Shown: one piece after another, positions 47,075-55,356 of the stretch
Layout: every line of letters begins with the position of its first letter
Position numbering within the stretch: position 1 is the first letter of the stretch
Source: Peptoniphilus senegalensis JC140
GTDB taxonomy: Bacteria; Bacillota; Clostridia; Tissierellales; Peptoniphilaceae
Direction of reading: 5' to 3'
Assembly: GCF_000321025.1 (NCBI RefSeq)
Contig: NZ_HE610717.1
Location: 125,371-189,370 of the forward strand
DNA length: 64,000 nt
Made by a program: the position numbers and the translations under genes
The notes under the pieces: generated by a model
Databases searched by the model: none
Told to the model about the DNA's origin: nothing
The model's input: only the letters and a program-made list of their open reading frames with translations

Positions 47075-48716
47075 ATATAAAAATTTAATAGGGAAACTCC
47101 TATCTCTTGTGGATGATCTGAAGTTACAAATGTTTTTTGCCATATTTTTTGGTGCAAGTGGGCACATGTTTGCGACTTTATTGCCATCACTAGGCTTATT
47201 CTACCTAAGCAAACTAATTTTAAATCAAACTGTAAATTTAAAATTAATAATTGGAATCTTATTCACTTTAGCTATACTGAGAGCAATATTTAAGTACCTA
47301 GAGCAGCTTTTAAATCACTATATAGCCTTCAAAATTTTAGCAATATTAAGAGATAAAATTTTCAAAAAACTAAGATCTTTGGGACCGGCTAAGATGAACG
47401 GAAAGAATAAAGGAGAATTAATTTCTATTATTACATCAGATATAGAGTTACTAGAGGTTTTTTACGCACACACAATCTCTCCTGTCTGCATAGCCCTAGT
47501 TCACACTTTATTTTTCTTTATTCTTTTATGGAAATTTAATCCAATTTATTCTTGGATACTTCTAACTTTTCACTTGATATTAGCTATAATTATCCCAATT
47601 ATCACAGAGAAATCTGCTGGAGAAATTGGACGAAGGCAGAGGAAGAATTTATCAAGTTTAAATTCTTTAATCCTGGAAAGCTTTAAGGGAATAAAAGAAA
47701 TTATTAATTTTTCTTATTTTGAAGATAGGTATAAGGAGATTGAATTTGAAGCAAATAAGTTAAATAGGTCTACCAAGACTCTTACAGAAAAGTCATCTAG
47801 TAATTTTGCCCTCACATCTTTTACGATAATACTTGGGGACTTAATTTTTACTTTGATGGCCTTTAAGCTTTACAAGGATTCTATCTTAGACCTTAGTGGT
47901 TTATTATTTCCCTTGGGAGTTTTCATTTCTTCTTTTGGACCAACAAGCGCCCTTTCATCTCTTGCAAATAACTTAGTTTTGACCTTTGCTTGTGGCAAGA
48001 GAGTCAAGGAACTTTTAGAAGAAGATCCCCTTACACCGATAAATTACGAGGGAGAAGAAATTGATTATGAAAATATCTGTCTTGAAGAAGTAAATTTCTC
48101 TTATGATGATACAAAACTTATTAATGATTTTAATTTTAAAGCTTCATTAAATGAGATAATAGGGCTAAAAGGCAAAAGCGGTTGTGGCAAGTCAACCTTA
48201 ATAAGATTAATGATGAGATTTTATGATACAAAGAGTGGAAAAATTTGCCTAAATGAAAAAAATATGAAAGATTTGAATACATTAAATTTAAGAGAGAATA
48301 TTTCATACTTAAGTCAAGAAACCCACCTATTTAGAGGAAGCATTAGAGATAACTTAAAAATTGCAAAAAAAGATGCAAGTGAAGAGGAATTAATAGAAGC
48401 TTGCAAGAAGGCAAATATTTATGATTTCATAATGACACTTGATAAGGGGTTTGACACAGAGATAGTAAAAGAAAATAATGAAATCTCCACTGGACAAGCT
48501 CAAAGGCTGGCTTTAGCAAGAATCTTTTTAAGAAAATCAAAGCTATATCTACTTGATGAACCAACGGCTAACATAGATGCATTAAACGAAGGAATAATTT
48601 TAAAGTCCCTATATAATGAGAGAAAAAATAAAAATATTATAATTTCATCTCACAGAGATAGTTCTCTTAGGATTTGTGACAGAATAGTAGAAGTGGAAAG
48701 AGAAATGGAGTCATAA
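47058..48716 (+). CDS. ABC exporter half, CydDC-like (subunit 2)
   Basis: A 552-residue partner of the previous gene, also with six membrane helices then an ATPase. Walker A is GKSGCGKST (about residues 371-379) and Walker B LYLLDEPTANID. The ABC signature is altered to ISTGQAQRLALAR, so one of the two ATP sites may be weak, as is common in heterodimeric exporters. It ends four bases before the regulator gene. Confidence 0.82.
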   Translation: MKKLIEYKNLIGKLLSLVDDLKLQMFFAIFFGASGHMFATLLPSLGLFYLSKLILNQTVNLKLIIGILFTLAILRAIFKYLEQLLNHYIAFKILAILRDKIFKKLRSLGPAKMNGKNKGELISIITSDIELLEVFYAHTISPVCIALVHTLFFFILLWKFNPIYSWILLTFHLILAIIIPIITEKSAGEIGRRQRKNLSSLNSLILESFKGIKEIINFSYFEDRYKEIEFEANKLNRSTKTLTEKSSSNFALTSFTIILGDLIFTLMAFKLYKDSILDLSGLLFPLGVFISSFGPTSALSSLANNLVLTFACGKRVKELLEEDPLTPINYEGEEIDYENICLEEVNFSYDDTKLINDFNFKASLNEIIGLKGKSGCGKSTLIRLMMRFYDTKSGKICLNEKNMKDLNTLNLRENISYLSQETHLFRGSIRDNLKIAKKDASEEELIEACKKANIYDFIMTLDKGFDTEIVKENNEISTGQAQRLALARIFLRKSKLYLLDEPTANIDALNEGIILKSLYNERKNKNIIISSHRDSSLRICDRIVEVEREMES

Positions 48717-48720
48717 GTCA

Positions 48721-49554
48721 ATGATAAACTTGAATATAACTAAAATACAAATTAAATATTTATTATTTATAAAAAATTATGAAGGAAGGAAGACTATTAC
48801 GGAAGCAAGCCTATTCTTTAATTGTTCTCGCGCTAACTCAAAAAAAATTCTAGATAAAATGATTCTTATAGGCATCCTATACAAAGATGATAATGAGTAT
48901 AAGTTGACGAAAATAGGATGTGACCTTTCAGAATTTTATAATGAAAATCTTGAAAAGAATTTATTTGTAGTACAAAAATTTTTGGATATTGATGATAATC
49001 TTGCTAGAAGTATCAGTCTTGAAATTTTGTCAAAGAGACTTATTCCTTATCAAGAGGCACTAGAAAAAAGATACAAGAGTATGATTTTAGCTAAAAATAT
49101 TCAAGGGAGAGAGAAGGTCCAAGATATTTCCAGATATTTAGAAAAGGGAAGGCATGAAATTAATTTTTCAATTAAAAAAATTTCTGAAGATAGTAAAAAC
49201 TCCTTTGTAGATAATTCAATGGCACTTATGGGCTTTGATGATCACGCATATTTAATAATTGGAGAAGAATCCTATATAGAACTTTCAACTAAGACAATAA
49301 AGAAGGCTCATCAAGGTTACTTTAAAAAAGGAATTGCTACAAAGCTATTTTATTTTGATGATGGAGAAGAAATAGAAATAAATTCTAAGGATAGGATTTT
49401 TAAGATTCCTCTTAATTTAATTGATTACTGGTCAACATCAGATGGGATAATTTTAGAAGCATCCTTTATTTTAAAAATTGAATCTCAGATGGGAATAACA
49501 ATCCATGAAAAAAAAGCAAATTTTTTATTCATAGTTAACCTTTGTTTAACTTGA
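48721..49554 (+). CDS. DtxR-like winged-helix regulator with unfamiliar C-terminal half
   Basis: A 277-residue protein. Residues about 8-65 form a winged helix (ITEASLFFNCSRANSKKILDK) and about 70-110 match the DtxR dimer helices (LFVVQKFLDIDDNLARSISLEILSKRL). The normal DtxR wing-and-metal layout (about 140 residues) plus SH3 domain is replaced by about 170 residues that I do not recognise. It probably senses metal or heme and controls this locus; MtsR, also DtxR-like, does so in streptococci. Copy 2 of the candidate operator overlaps its last codons. Confidence 0.6.
   Translation: MINLNITKIQIKYLLFIKNYEGRKTITEASLFFNCSRANSKKILDKMILIGILYKDDNEYKLTKIGCDLSEFYNENLEKNLFVVQKFLDIDDNLARSISLEILSKRLIPYQEALEKRYKSMILAKNIQGREKVQDISRYLEKGRHEINFSIKKISEDSKNSFVDNSMALMGFDDHAYLIIGEESYIELSTKTIKKAHQGYFKKGIATKLFYFDDGEEIEINSKDRIFKIPLNLIDYWSTSDGIILEASFILKIESQMGITIHEKKANFLFIVNLCLT
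49534..49550. promoter_or_regulatory. Candidate operator, copy 2
   Basis: GTTAAC (49534-49539), CTT plus one T, then GTTTAAC (49544-49550). It lies inside the last codons of the regulator gene, upstream of the NEAT gene. It is the least perfect copy. Confidence 0.35.
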
Positions 49555-49595
49555 AATCTTAAGCTTATACACCATAAAATATATAAAAATATTCT

Positions 49596-49629
49596 AAACT
49601 CTAGTCAGTCACTAGGGTTTATTTTTTTA
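49596..49629 (+). terminator. Terminator after the regulator gene
   Basis: The stem AAACTCTAGT (49596-49605) / ACTAGGGTTT (49611-49620), with G-T pairs and a five-base loop, is followed by an A and eight Ts. It splits the exporter/regulator unit from the NEAT-Shp-Hts unit. Confidence 0.82.
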
Positions 49630-49670
49630 TAAAAATTAAAATAATATATTTATAAAAATTTATCTTCTAG

Positions 49671-49685
49671 TAAACCAGAGTTAAC
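49671..49685. promoter_or_regulatory. Candidate operator, copy 3
   Basis: TAAAC (49671-49675), CAGA, GTTAAC (49680-49685), followed by AAAAATC. It matches copy 1 over most of 22 bases (GTTAACAA, three purines, TC). It lies about 90 bases before the first NEAT gene, where the promoter of the heme uptake operon should be. Confidence 0.55.
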
Positions 49686-49772
49686 AAAAATCCTGGAAAT
49701 TTTTTATAGCTTATTTAATTGATAAGTAATATCATTACTCATGATTAGATTATTTGTAAGGGGTAGTTTGTA

Positions 49773-51221
49773 TTGAAAAATAAAAAAATATACATAGTTC
49801 TTGTAATTTTAATTACTTTAACAAACTTTGTTTTTGCATCTGATGATGTAATGCCAGAAAAGAAAGAAATAAATTTAGAAGCTGGATATTATGAAATCCC
49901 AGTAAAACTTTGGCACTTTATTGAAGACAAAGAAAGTATGGGTAACAAAGCCCTTATACAAAGAGCGGAGATAGAAGTGAAGAATAATGAAGCAAATTTA
50001 TACATAGGATCAGATAAGATGGAGTACTTATCTATAATAGCTTCCCTAATAAATATTTACTTTCAAAAGGAAGATGGAATTTATCACAGAGCAGAAGCTG
50101 GATGTTACCAATTAGAAGTCCCTAATGAAAAGGATAGGAGACCAGAGGTCTTTAGAACATCTTTAATAAACACGGATGAGATGACTAAGGTTTATCTTGA
50201 TCCAAAAGTTGAGCCCATGGGGGACGAACCAATAAGAGCTAGATTAAAATTGGACTTTGAAAAAATAAAGAAAATCGATGAAAGTGAAGCAAGTTTAATT
50301 AAAAAATTTCAGGAAGGTCCTAAGAAAAGAGAATTTAATTCAAGGGAACCGGGACAGGTTGAAAATAAAAACTTAATTGTTTCCTATGAACCAGATACCT
50401 TTGAAGAAGAATTTTATTTTTATGGCAATAAGTTATCTGGAAAAGGATCAGAAGACTACACTAAGGATTTTGATAAGTTAGATCAAGTGAATGTATTTAA
50501 GATTGAATTCTTGGGGCAACTTGATGAAATAAGTGGAGAAGAAAAAAGCATTCAGGCAGGGAGAAAAAAGATTGAGCCTAAGAAAGACTTTGATTTACAA
50601 TTACCACTTTTAAAATTTACTAAAGATGACAAGTTAAGCCTTTATGAAATAAAAGATGGTAAGAAGGTAAAGAAAGATTACAAAGTAAATGGTAATCACA
50701 TTGAACTTAAGACTAAAGAAGGGGAAATTTTTATCCTAGTAAAAAGTGCTAATTCCAAGGAGGACATGAAGCTTAGTCCTAAAAATATTAATGAAGCGTC
50801 TAATGCAATAACAAATGAAAATGCAGGGCCTAGTAACAAGGCTCAAGAATTTATGAAAAAGGTAAAAAAGCCGAGGACAAAATTAGCGTCGGGAGCAGAA
50901 AACAAATCCAAGGCGATTCCACTTAAAAAATTTGAAAGAAGAAGTCAAGTTGACAATATAAAACAAGAGGAGCCTCTTAAAGAAGCTTTAGGACATGAAA
51001 AAAGAAATATTGAAAATAAAGATTCTTTAAACTTAGAAAAAACAAAGGAAGTAAAAGAAAGAGAATCACCAGGGATTATATTACTAATAATTCTAATATT
51101 TATTGGACTTAATGTAACTGCCCTTCTTGTAATCAAGAAAAACTTTGCTGAAATAAAAAACATGAAAGAAGAAATAATATTTTTAGGAGGGCTAAAAGAT
51201 AATGAAAAAAATAATAAATAG
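49773..51221 (+). CDS. Membrane-anchored NEAT heme-binding protein
   Basis: A 482-residue surface protein. It starts with TTG and has a signal peptide (about residues 1-22, ending FVFA). A NEAT domain follows (about 38-165) with YEIPVKLWHF, KESMGNKAL and a strand around VEPMGDEP. M56 and M149 are candidate heme ligands. A long charged region (about 200-430) leads to a C-terminal membrane helix (about 438-458) and a short basic-acidic tail. There is no LPXTG. It occupies the place of shr before shp in streptococci, although it is much smaller. Confidence 0.82.
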   Translation: MKNKKIYIVLVILITLTNFVFASDDVMPEKKEINLEAGYYEIPVKLWHFIEDKESMGNKALIQRAEIEVKNNEANLYIGSDKMEYLSIIASLINIYFQKEDGIYHRAEAGCYQLEVPNEKDRRPEVFRTSLINTDEMTKVYLDPKVEPMGDEPIRARLKLDFEKIKKIDESEASLIKKFQEGPKKREFNSREPGQVENKNLIVSYEPDTFEEEFYFYGNKLSGKGSEDYTKDFDKLDQVNVFKIEFLGQLDEISGEEKSIQAGRKKIEPKKDFDLQLPLLKFTKDDKLSLYEIKDGKKVKKDYKVNGNHIELKTKEGEIFILVKSANSKEDMKLSPKNINEASNAITNENAGPSNKAQEFMKKVKKPRTKLASGAENKSKAIPLKKFERRSQVDNIKQEEPLKEALGHEKRNIENKDSLNLEKTKEVKERESPGIILLIILIFIGLNVTALLVIKKNFAEIKNMKEEIIFLGGLKDNEKNNK

Positions 51222-52143
51222 TTTTTGCATTTTGGCTCTTATCTTTGCAAGTCTAATAAATATTACTTATGCCTATAGGCAAGAAACTGCCAAGGTCACT
51301 CCTTATTACTCTCATCCAGTTACTGGAGTTATAGAAGATCCAGGTAACAATCCAGGCATAGGACAGGGGATGACAGAAAACGTCCTGTCTCCTCAAGCCT
51401 TAGTTGAAAGTACAGATGATGGAAGAATATTTTTGTCAGTACGTTTTAATCTTGCAAACTATATAAAAAATGAAAGCTTTGCGGTTCAAAATTACGGAGA
51501 TGAAAACTTTTATTCGGTAAAGGCTGACGTAACTAATCAAACAAATGAAACGAGAGATTATAGGTTTGAGATACCTGGCAATAATGCAATTGTAAGATCA
51601 AGTTTTTTTGTAGAACCCATGGGAAGAGATGTAATTTTCTATTACACAATTTCTGATCTAGTAGCTGGTAACACAGACTTTAAGACTTTAGAAAAATTAA
51701 ATCAAAGTCATGAAAGTCATGAAGTTAATAAAAGTGAAGGTCAAGTAATAGAAAATTCCAACAAGTATGTATGGACAGGGATTGAAGAAAACAAAGGCTT
51801 AGAAGAAAATCCTGAAATTAGTGATGGATTACAAGGCTCGGGAGAAAAAATTGAGCAAAAGGCAACAAATGATAAATTTTCTGCTGGAGACTTGGGCTAT
51901 GATCATGGACTTTTGACAAAGGATTCAGAAATAATCAAAAAACTTTTTTATTCTGATGATGAAGATAAAGAAGAAATGCCTAAAAGAAAACTTGGAAAGA
52001 TAACTCTTGGATTTATTTATGCTTTAATTGTTCTCTTTGTAATACTAACAGGTGGACTTATCCTATTAGCTTTTCTATCTTATGTTTACAAAAATAAAGT
52101 AGAAGAAGATTTAGAAGAGGAAAGGAGGAGGACTTATGAATAG
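51202..52143 (+). CDS. shp: Shp-like cell-surface heme-binding protein
   Basis: A 313-residue protein closely resembling streptococcal Shp. It has a signal peptide (about 1-24), then YYSHPVTGVIEDPGNNPGIG and IVRSSFFVEPMGRDVIFYY, which parallel the Shp sequences around its two heme-ligating methionines; here these are M57 and M140. A linker and a C-terminal membrane helix (about 265-290) with a charged tail follow. In Streptococcus Shp hands heme to HtsA, and htsA follows directly here too. It overlaps its neighbours by 20 and 8 bases. Confidence 0.9.
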   Translation: MKKIINSFCILALIFASLINITYAYRQETAKVTPYYSHPVTGVIEDPGNNPGIGQGMTENVLSPQALVESTDDGRIFLSVRFNLANYIKNESFAVQNYGDENFYSVKADVTNQTNETRDYRFEIPGNNAIVRSSFFVEPMGRDVIFYYTISDLVAGNTDFKTLEKLNQSHESHEVNKSEGQVIENSNKYVWTGIEENKGLEENPEISDGLQGSGEKIEQKATNDKFSAGDLGYDHGLLTKDSEIIKKLFYSDDEDKEEMPKRKLGKITLGFIYALIVLFVILTGGLILLAFLSYVYKNKVEEDLEEERRRTYE

Positions 52144-53056
52144 ATTAAAAAGGATTTTAATTTTAATACTCCTTCCATTTTTACTAACAGCTTGCGTAGA
52201 GCAGAAAGCTGATAAAAAAGTAAGGGGCAGTCAATTAAGAATTGGGGCAACATCAATGGCAACTGTTTATATAATGGAAAAATTAAATGTTGATTTAGTA
52301 GCAGTTCCTGATTCAAAAACAGATGAGATGCCAGAAAGATATAAGAATGTTCCTAAAGTTGGTATGGCAATGATGCCTGACATAGAAAAATTAAAACAAA
52401 TAAATCCAGACTATGTTTTTTCGCCAGTATCCTTAATATCAGACTTACTTCCAAAGTACAAGGCAGCAAACTTGGACTATGGTTTTCTAAACCTTAATAA
52501 TGTTCAAGGAATGTATAAGTCAATAGAAGACCTCGGAAACTTATTAGATAGAAAAAAAGAAGCTCAGGAATTAGTTGATGACTATAAGAAATTTATTGAT
52601 AATTACCAAAAAAGGAACAAGGACAAAAAGGCACCAAGAGTTTTAGTCCTTATGGGGCTACCAGGTTCTTATGTAGTAGCAACAGAAAACTCCTATGTAG
52701 GGAGCCTTGTAAAACTTGCAGGTGGAGAAAATGTATATGAAGGGACAGACCAAGAGTTTATAACAATAAACACTGAGGACATGTTAAAGAAAGATCCTGA
52801 CATAATACTTAGAACAGCCCATGCCCTACCAGATCAAGTAATGGCAATGTTTAAAAAAGATTTTATGGAGAATGACATTTGGAAACACTTTAGGGCAGTT
52901 AAGGAAGGCAAGGTTTACGACCTTGACTACAAAAAATTTGGCATGAGTGCGAAATTTAACTACAAGGAAGCCTTAAATGACTTAGACAAACTTTTCTATG
53001 GGGAAGATTCAAATGAAGTAGGAAATACAGGTGATAAGACAAATGAAGAAAAATAA
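52136..53056 (+). CDS. htsA: Heme-binding lipoprotein of the HtsA/SiaA/IsdE family
   Basis: A 306-residue substrate-binding lipoprotein. The lipobox LLTAC ends at C20. The fold is that of cluster A-type receptors with one linking helix (IGATSMATVYIMEKLNVDLV). M79 in GMAMMPD and H229 in ILRTAHALP match the position of the heme ligands Met79 and His229 of S. pyogenes HtsA, counted from this start. It would receive heme from Shp and deliver it to the permease. AAAGGAGGAGG precedes the ATG; it overlaps the end of shp. Confidence 0.92.
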   Translation: MNRLKRILILILLPFLLTACVEQKADKKVRGSQLRIGATSMATVYIMEKLNVDLVAVPDSKTDEMPERYKNVPKVGMAMMPDIEKLKQINPDYVFSPVSLISDLLPKYKAANLDYGFLNLNNVQGMYKSIEDLGNLLDRKKEAQELVDDYKKFIDNYQKRNKDKKAPRVLVLMGLPGSYVVATENSYVGSLVKLAGGENVYEGTDQEFITINTEDMLKKDPDIILRTAHALPDQVMAMFKKDFMENDIWKHFRAVKEGKVYDLDYKKFGMSAKFNYKEALNDLDKLFYGEDSNEVGNTGDKTNEEK

Positions 53057-54032
53057 AATCATCCTAGTTTACACCATATCAATCCTAGTCCTAATAGGAC
53101 TCATACTCTTTTCAGCAAAAACTGGCTCTATAGAAATGACCTTTGGAAAATTAATAAGGGGCTTGTTTATAGAATATGATCCCGACGTAGCAACAATATA
53201 TGACCTTAGGTTTCCAAGAATAATAATATCAATACTAGCTGGAGCAGCCCTAGCAACATCGGGGGTTCTCTTACAAGCAGTAATGCAAAACCCCCTAACA
53301 GATCCAGGCATAATAGGCATATCATCAGCGGCAAGTCTATCAGCAAGTCTTGTAATGATATTATTCCCAGGCCTATATGCCCTTAGCCCACTTTTTTCAG
53401 TAGTGGGAGGGCTTCTTGCTTACCTCTTAATATATTCACTAGCTTGGAACGGAGGATCCAACCCAATAAAACTAATACTTGTAGGTGTAGCACTTAACAT
53501 GACCCTAATGGGAGTAAACGAAGGAATAAAATCCATGATGGGGGGTAACCTTACAAACGTTCAATCGATAATAGAAGGAAATGTAGCGCAAAAAACTTGG
53601 GCAGATGTAAAAATTATGGCAATTTACGGAATCCTATTTCTAATAATAGCACTTTTCACAATAAGGACAGCAAACCTACTTCAACTGGAAGACCAAACAG
53701 CACAAGCCTTGGGAGTTAATGTAAATCGAGATAGGTTTATCCTAGCCCTAATTGGAATAATACTAGCATCAGTATCCACAGCCATAGTTGGGGTAATAGG
53801 CTTCTTAGGCCTAGTAGTGCCACACATATCAAGAATAATTCTTGGCTCAAACCACAAGAACCTAATACCCTATTCCATGATACTGGGAGCAATAACCCTC
53901 CTCCTATCAGACACCTTGGGAAGAGTGATAGCCTACCCTTACGAAATAAAACCATCAGTAGTAATGACAGTAGTGGGCGGAATATTTTTTATAGGCCTAT
54001 TAAAAGTAGGAGGAAAAAACTATGGAAATTAA
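53043..54032 (+). CDS. htsB: Heme ABC transporter permease (HtsB/IsdF-like, FecCD family)
   Basis: A 329-residue membrane protein with about nine or ten helices. FecCD-family signatures are LRFPRIIISILAGAALATSG, GIIGISSAA and GFLGLVVPHISRII. I take the ATG at 53043 (AGGTGA upstream); a GTG four codons earlier is possible. It overlaps the lipoprotein gene by 14 bases. From here to about 55.3 kb the DNA uses ATA for isoleucine and CTA for leucine far more than its neighbours; in the first 100 or so codons I count about 15 ATA, 3 ATC and no ATT. Confidence 0.93.
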   Translation: MKKNKIILVYTISILVLIGLILFSAKTGSIEMTFGKLIRGLFIEYDPDVATIYDLRFPRIIISILAGAALATSGVLLQAVMQNPLTDPGIIGISSAASLSASLVMILFPGLYALSPLFSVVGGLLAYLLIYSLAWNGGSNPIKLILVGVALNMTLMGVNEGIKSMMGGNLTNVQSIIEGNVAQKTWADVKIMAIYGILFLIIALFTIRTANLLQLEDQTAQALGVNVNRDRFILALIGIILASVSTAIVGVIGFLGLVVPHISRIILGSNHKNLIPYSMILGAITLLLSDTLGRVIAYPYEIKPSVVMTVVGGIFFIGLLKVGGKNYGN

Positions 54033-54783
54033 TCACTTATTTTTCGCCTATGACAAAAATATGGTCATAAAAGATCTTTCTCTTAAAATAGAAAAAAATA
54101 AGATCACAACCCTCCTAGGTGCCAATGGCTGTGGCAAGTCAACTCTTTTAAAACTAATAACAAGAGTGGAAAAGCCAAAAATGGGTTTTATAAGTCTTGA
54201 TGGCAGAAATATTAAAAACATAGAGAGAAAAGAATTTGCAAAAAAAGTTGCCATAGTTAGACAAAAAAATCAAATAGCAGGTGACATAAAAGTTGAAGAA
54301 CTTGTTGCCTATGGAAGAAATCCCTATGTAGGCTTTATGCAGAAGCCAAGTCAAGATGACAAAAATAAAATAAATAAAGCGATAGAAGTTTGTGGCTTAG
54401 AAGAAATAAGAAAGGAGCGAGTCAATTCCCTATCAGGTGGACAAGTCCAGAGGGCATGGATAGCTATGGCAATAGCACAAGATAGTGAGATACTTCTCCT
54501 AGATGAACCCACAACCTACCTAGATATCAAATACCAAATAGAAATTTTAAAACTAATAAGAAATTTAAATAAAAATCTAGGCAAGACTATAATTATGGTT
54601 CTTCATGACATCAATCAGTCTTTAGAATATTCGGACACCATAGTAGGAATGATGAAGGGGAAAATCGAATTTCAAGGAAAGTCAAGCCAAGCCTTGACAG
54701 GAGAAAAGATAAGCAAGATCTACGATACAAGACTAAAAATAATAGATATAGAAAATAAAAAATATGTATTTGCAGAAGATTAA
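54022..54783 (+). CDS. htsC: Heme ABC transporter ATPase (HtsC-like)
   Basis: A 253-residue ABC ATPase of the FecE type. Walker A is GANGCGKST (G33-T41), the signature is LSGGQVQRAWIAMAIAQ, Walker B is ILLLDEPTTYLD, and the switch His lies in MVLHDINQS. It powers heme import through HtsB. It overlaps the permease by 11 bases and the flavodoxin gene follows by 9 bases. Isd-type systems in Staphylococcus borrow FhuC; here a dedicated ATPase is present, as in hts/sia. Confidence 0.95.
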   Translation: MEINHLFFAYDKNMVIKDLSLKIEKNKITTLLGANGCGKSTLLKLITRVEKPKMGFISLDGRNIKNIERKEFAKKVAIVRQKNQIAGDIKVEELVAYGRNPYVGFMQKPSQDDKNKINKAIEVCGLEEIRKERVNSLSGGQVQRAWIAMAIAQDSEILLLDEPTTYLDIKYQIEILKLIRNLNKNLGKTIIMVLHDINQSLEYSDTIVGMMKGKIEFQGKSSQALTGEKISKIYDTRLKIIDIENKKYVFAED

Positions 54784-54792
54784 GGAGGAAAA

Positions 54793-55305
54793 GTGAAGGG
54801 ACTAATAATATATTCATCAAAGACGGGAAACACCAAGAGAATGGCAGAAAAAATTTATGAAGTCTTAAAAGATGAACACCAAATGACCATAAAGGACATA
54901 AGAGATGCACCTGAAGTAGAAAAATTTGATTTTGTACTTTTGGGTGCCTGGATCGATAGAGGAAGCCTAGAGACCAAGGCCTTAAAATTCTTAAAGACCA
55001 TCAAAAATAAAAAAATAGGACTCTTTGCAACACTTGGAGCGATGCCAGACTCAGAACATGGAAGGAAGGTAATAAAAAACTTAGAGAATCTTTTAATAGA
55101 CAGAGACTCCTTGGGACAACACATATGCCCAGGCCTAGTTGATCCCAAGATGATAGAAAAATTAAGAGGAATTACAGGACTAGTAGTTCCAAAAAAGATA
55201 AAAGAAAAAATGATAGAAACAAGCCTTGAATCAAGAGAGGCAAGCGAAGAAGAACTAGAAGCAGCTGCAAGATACTTTGCAGATAGGATAAATAATATAG
55301 CTTAA
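54793..55305 (+). CDS. Flavodoxin_3/BilS-like flavodoxin
   Basis: A 170-residue flavodoxin starting with GTG (AAGGAGG upstream). The FMN phosphate loop is SSKTGNTKRM (residues 8-17), and LLGAWIDRGS and FATLGAMPDSEHG are typical of the Flavodoxin_3 group, which includes BilS, the partner of bilirubin reductase. In Fusobacterium and others a flavodoxin serves anaerobic heme breakdown. Being last after the heme ABC genes, it may reduce imported heme or feed electrons to a degradation enzyme encoded elsewhere. Its codon use matches the ABC genes. Confidence 0.82.
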   Translation: MKGLIIYSSKTGNTKRMAEKIYEVLKDEHQMTIKDIRDAPEVEKFDFVLLGAWIDRGSLETKALKFLKTIKNKKIGLFATLGAMPDSEHGRKVIKNLENLLIDRDSLGQHICPGLVDPKMIEKLRGITGLVVPKKIKEKMIETSLESREASEEELEAAARYFADRINNIA

Positions 55306-55356
55306 AAATCAAAAAAGATTTTTAATATAAATAAATTATCAGAAAGGATTGATAAA

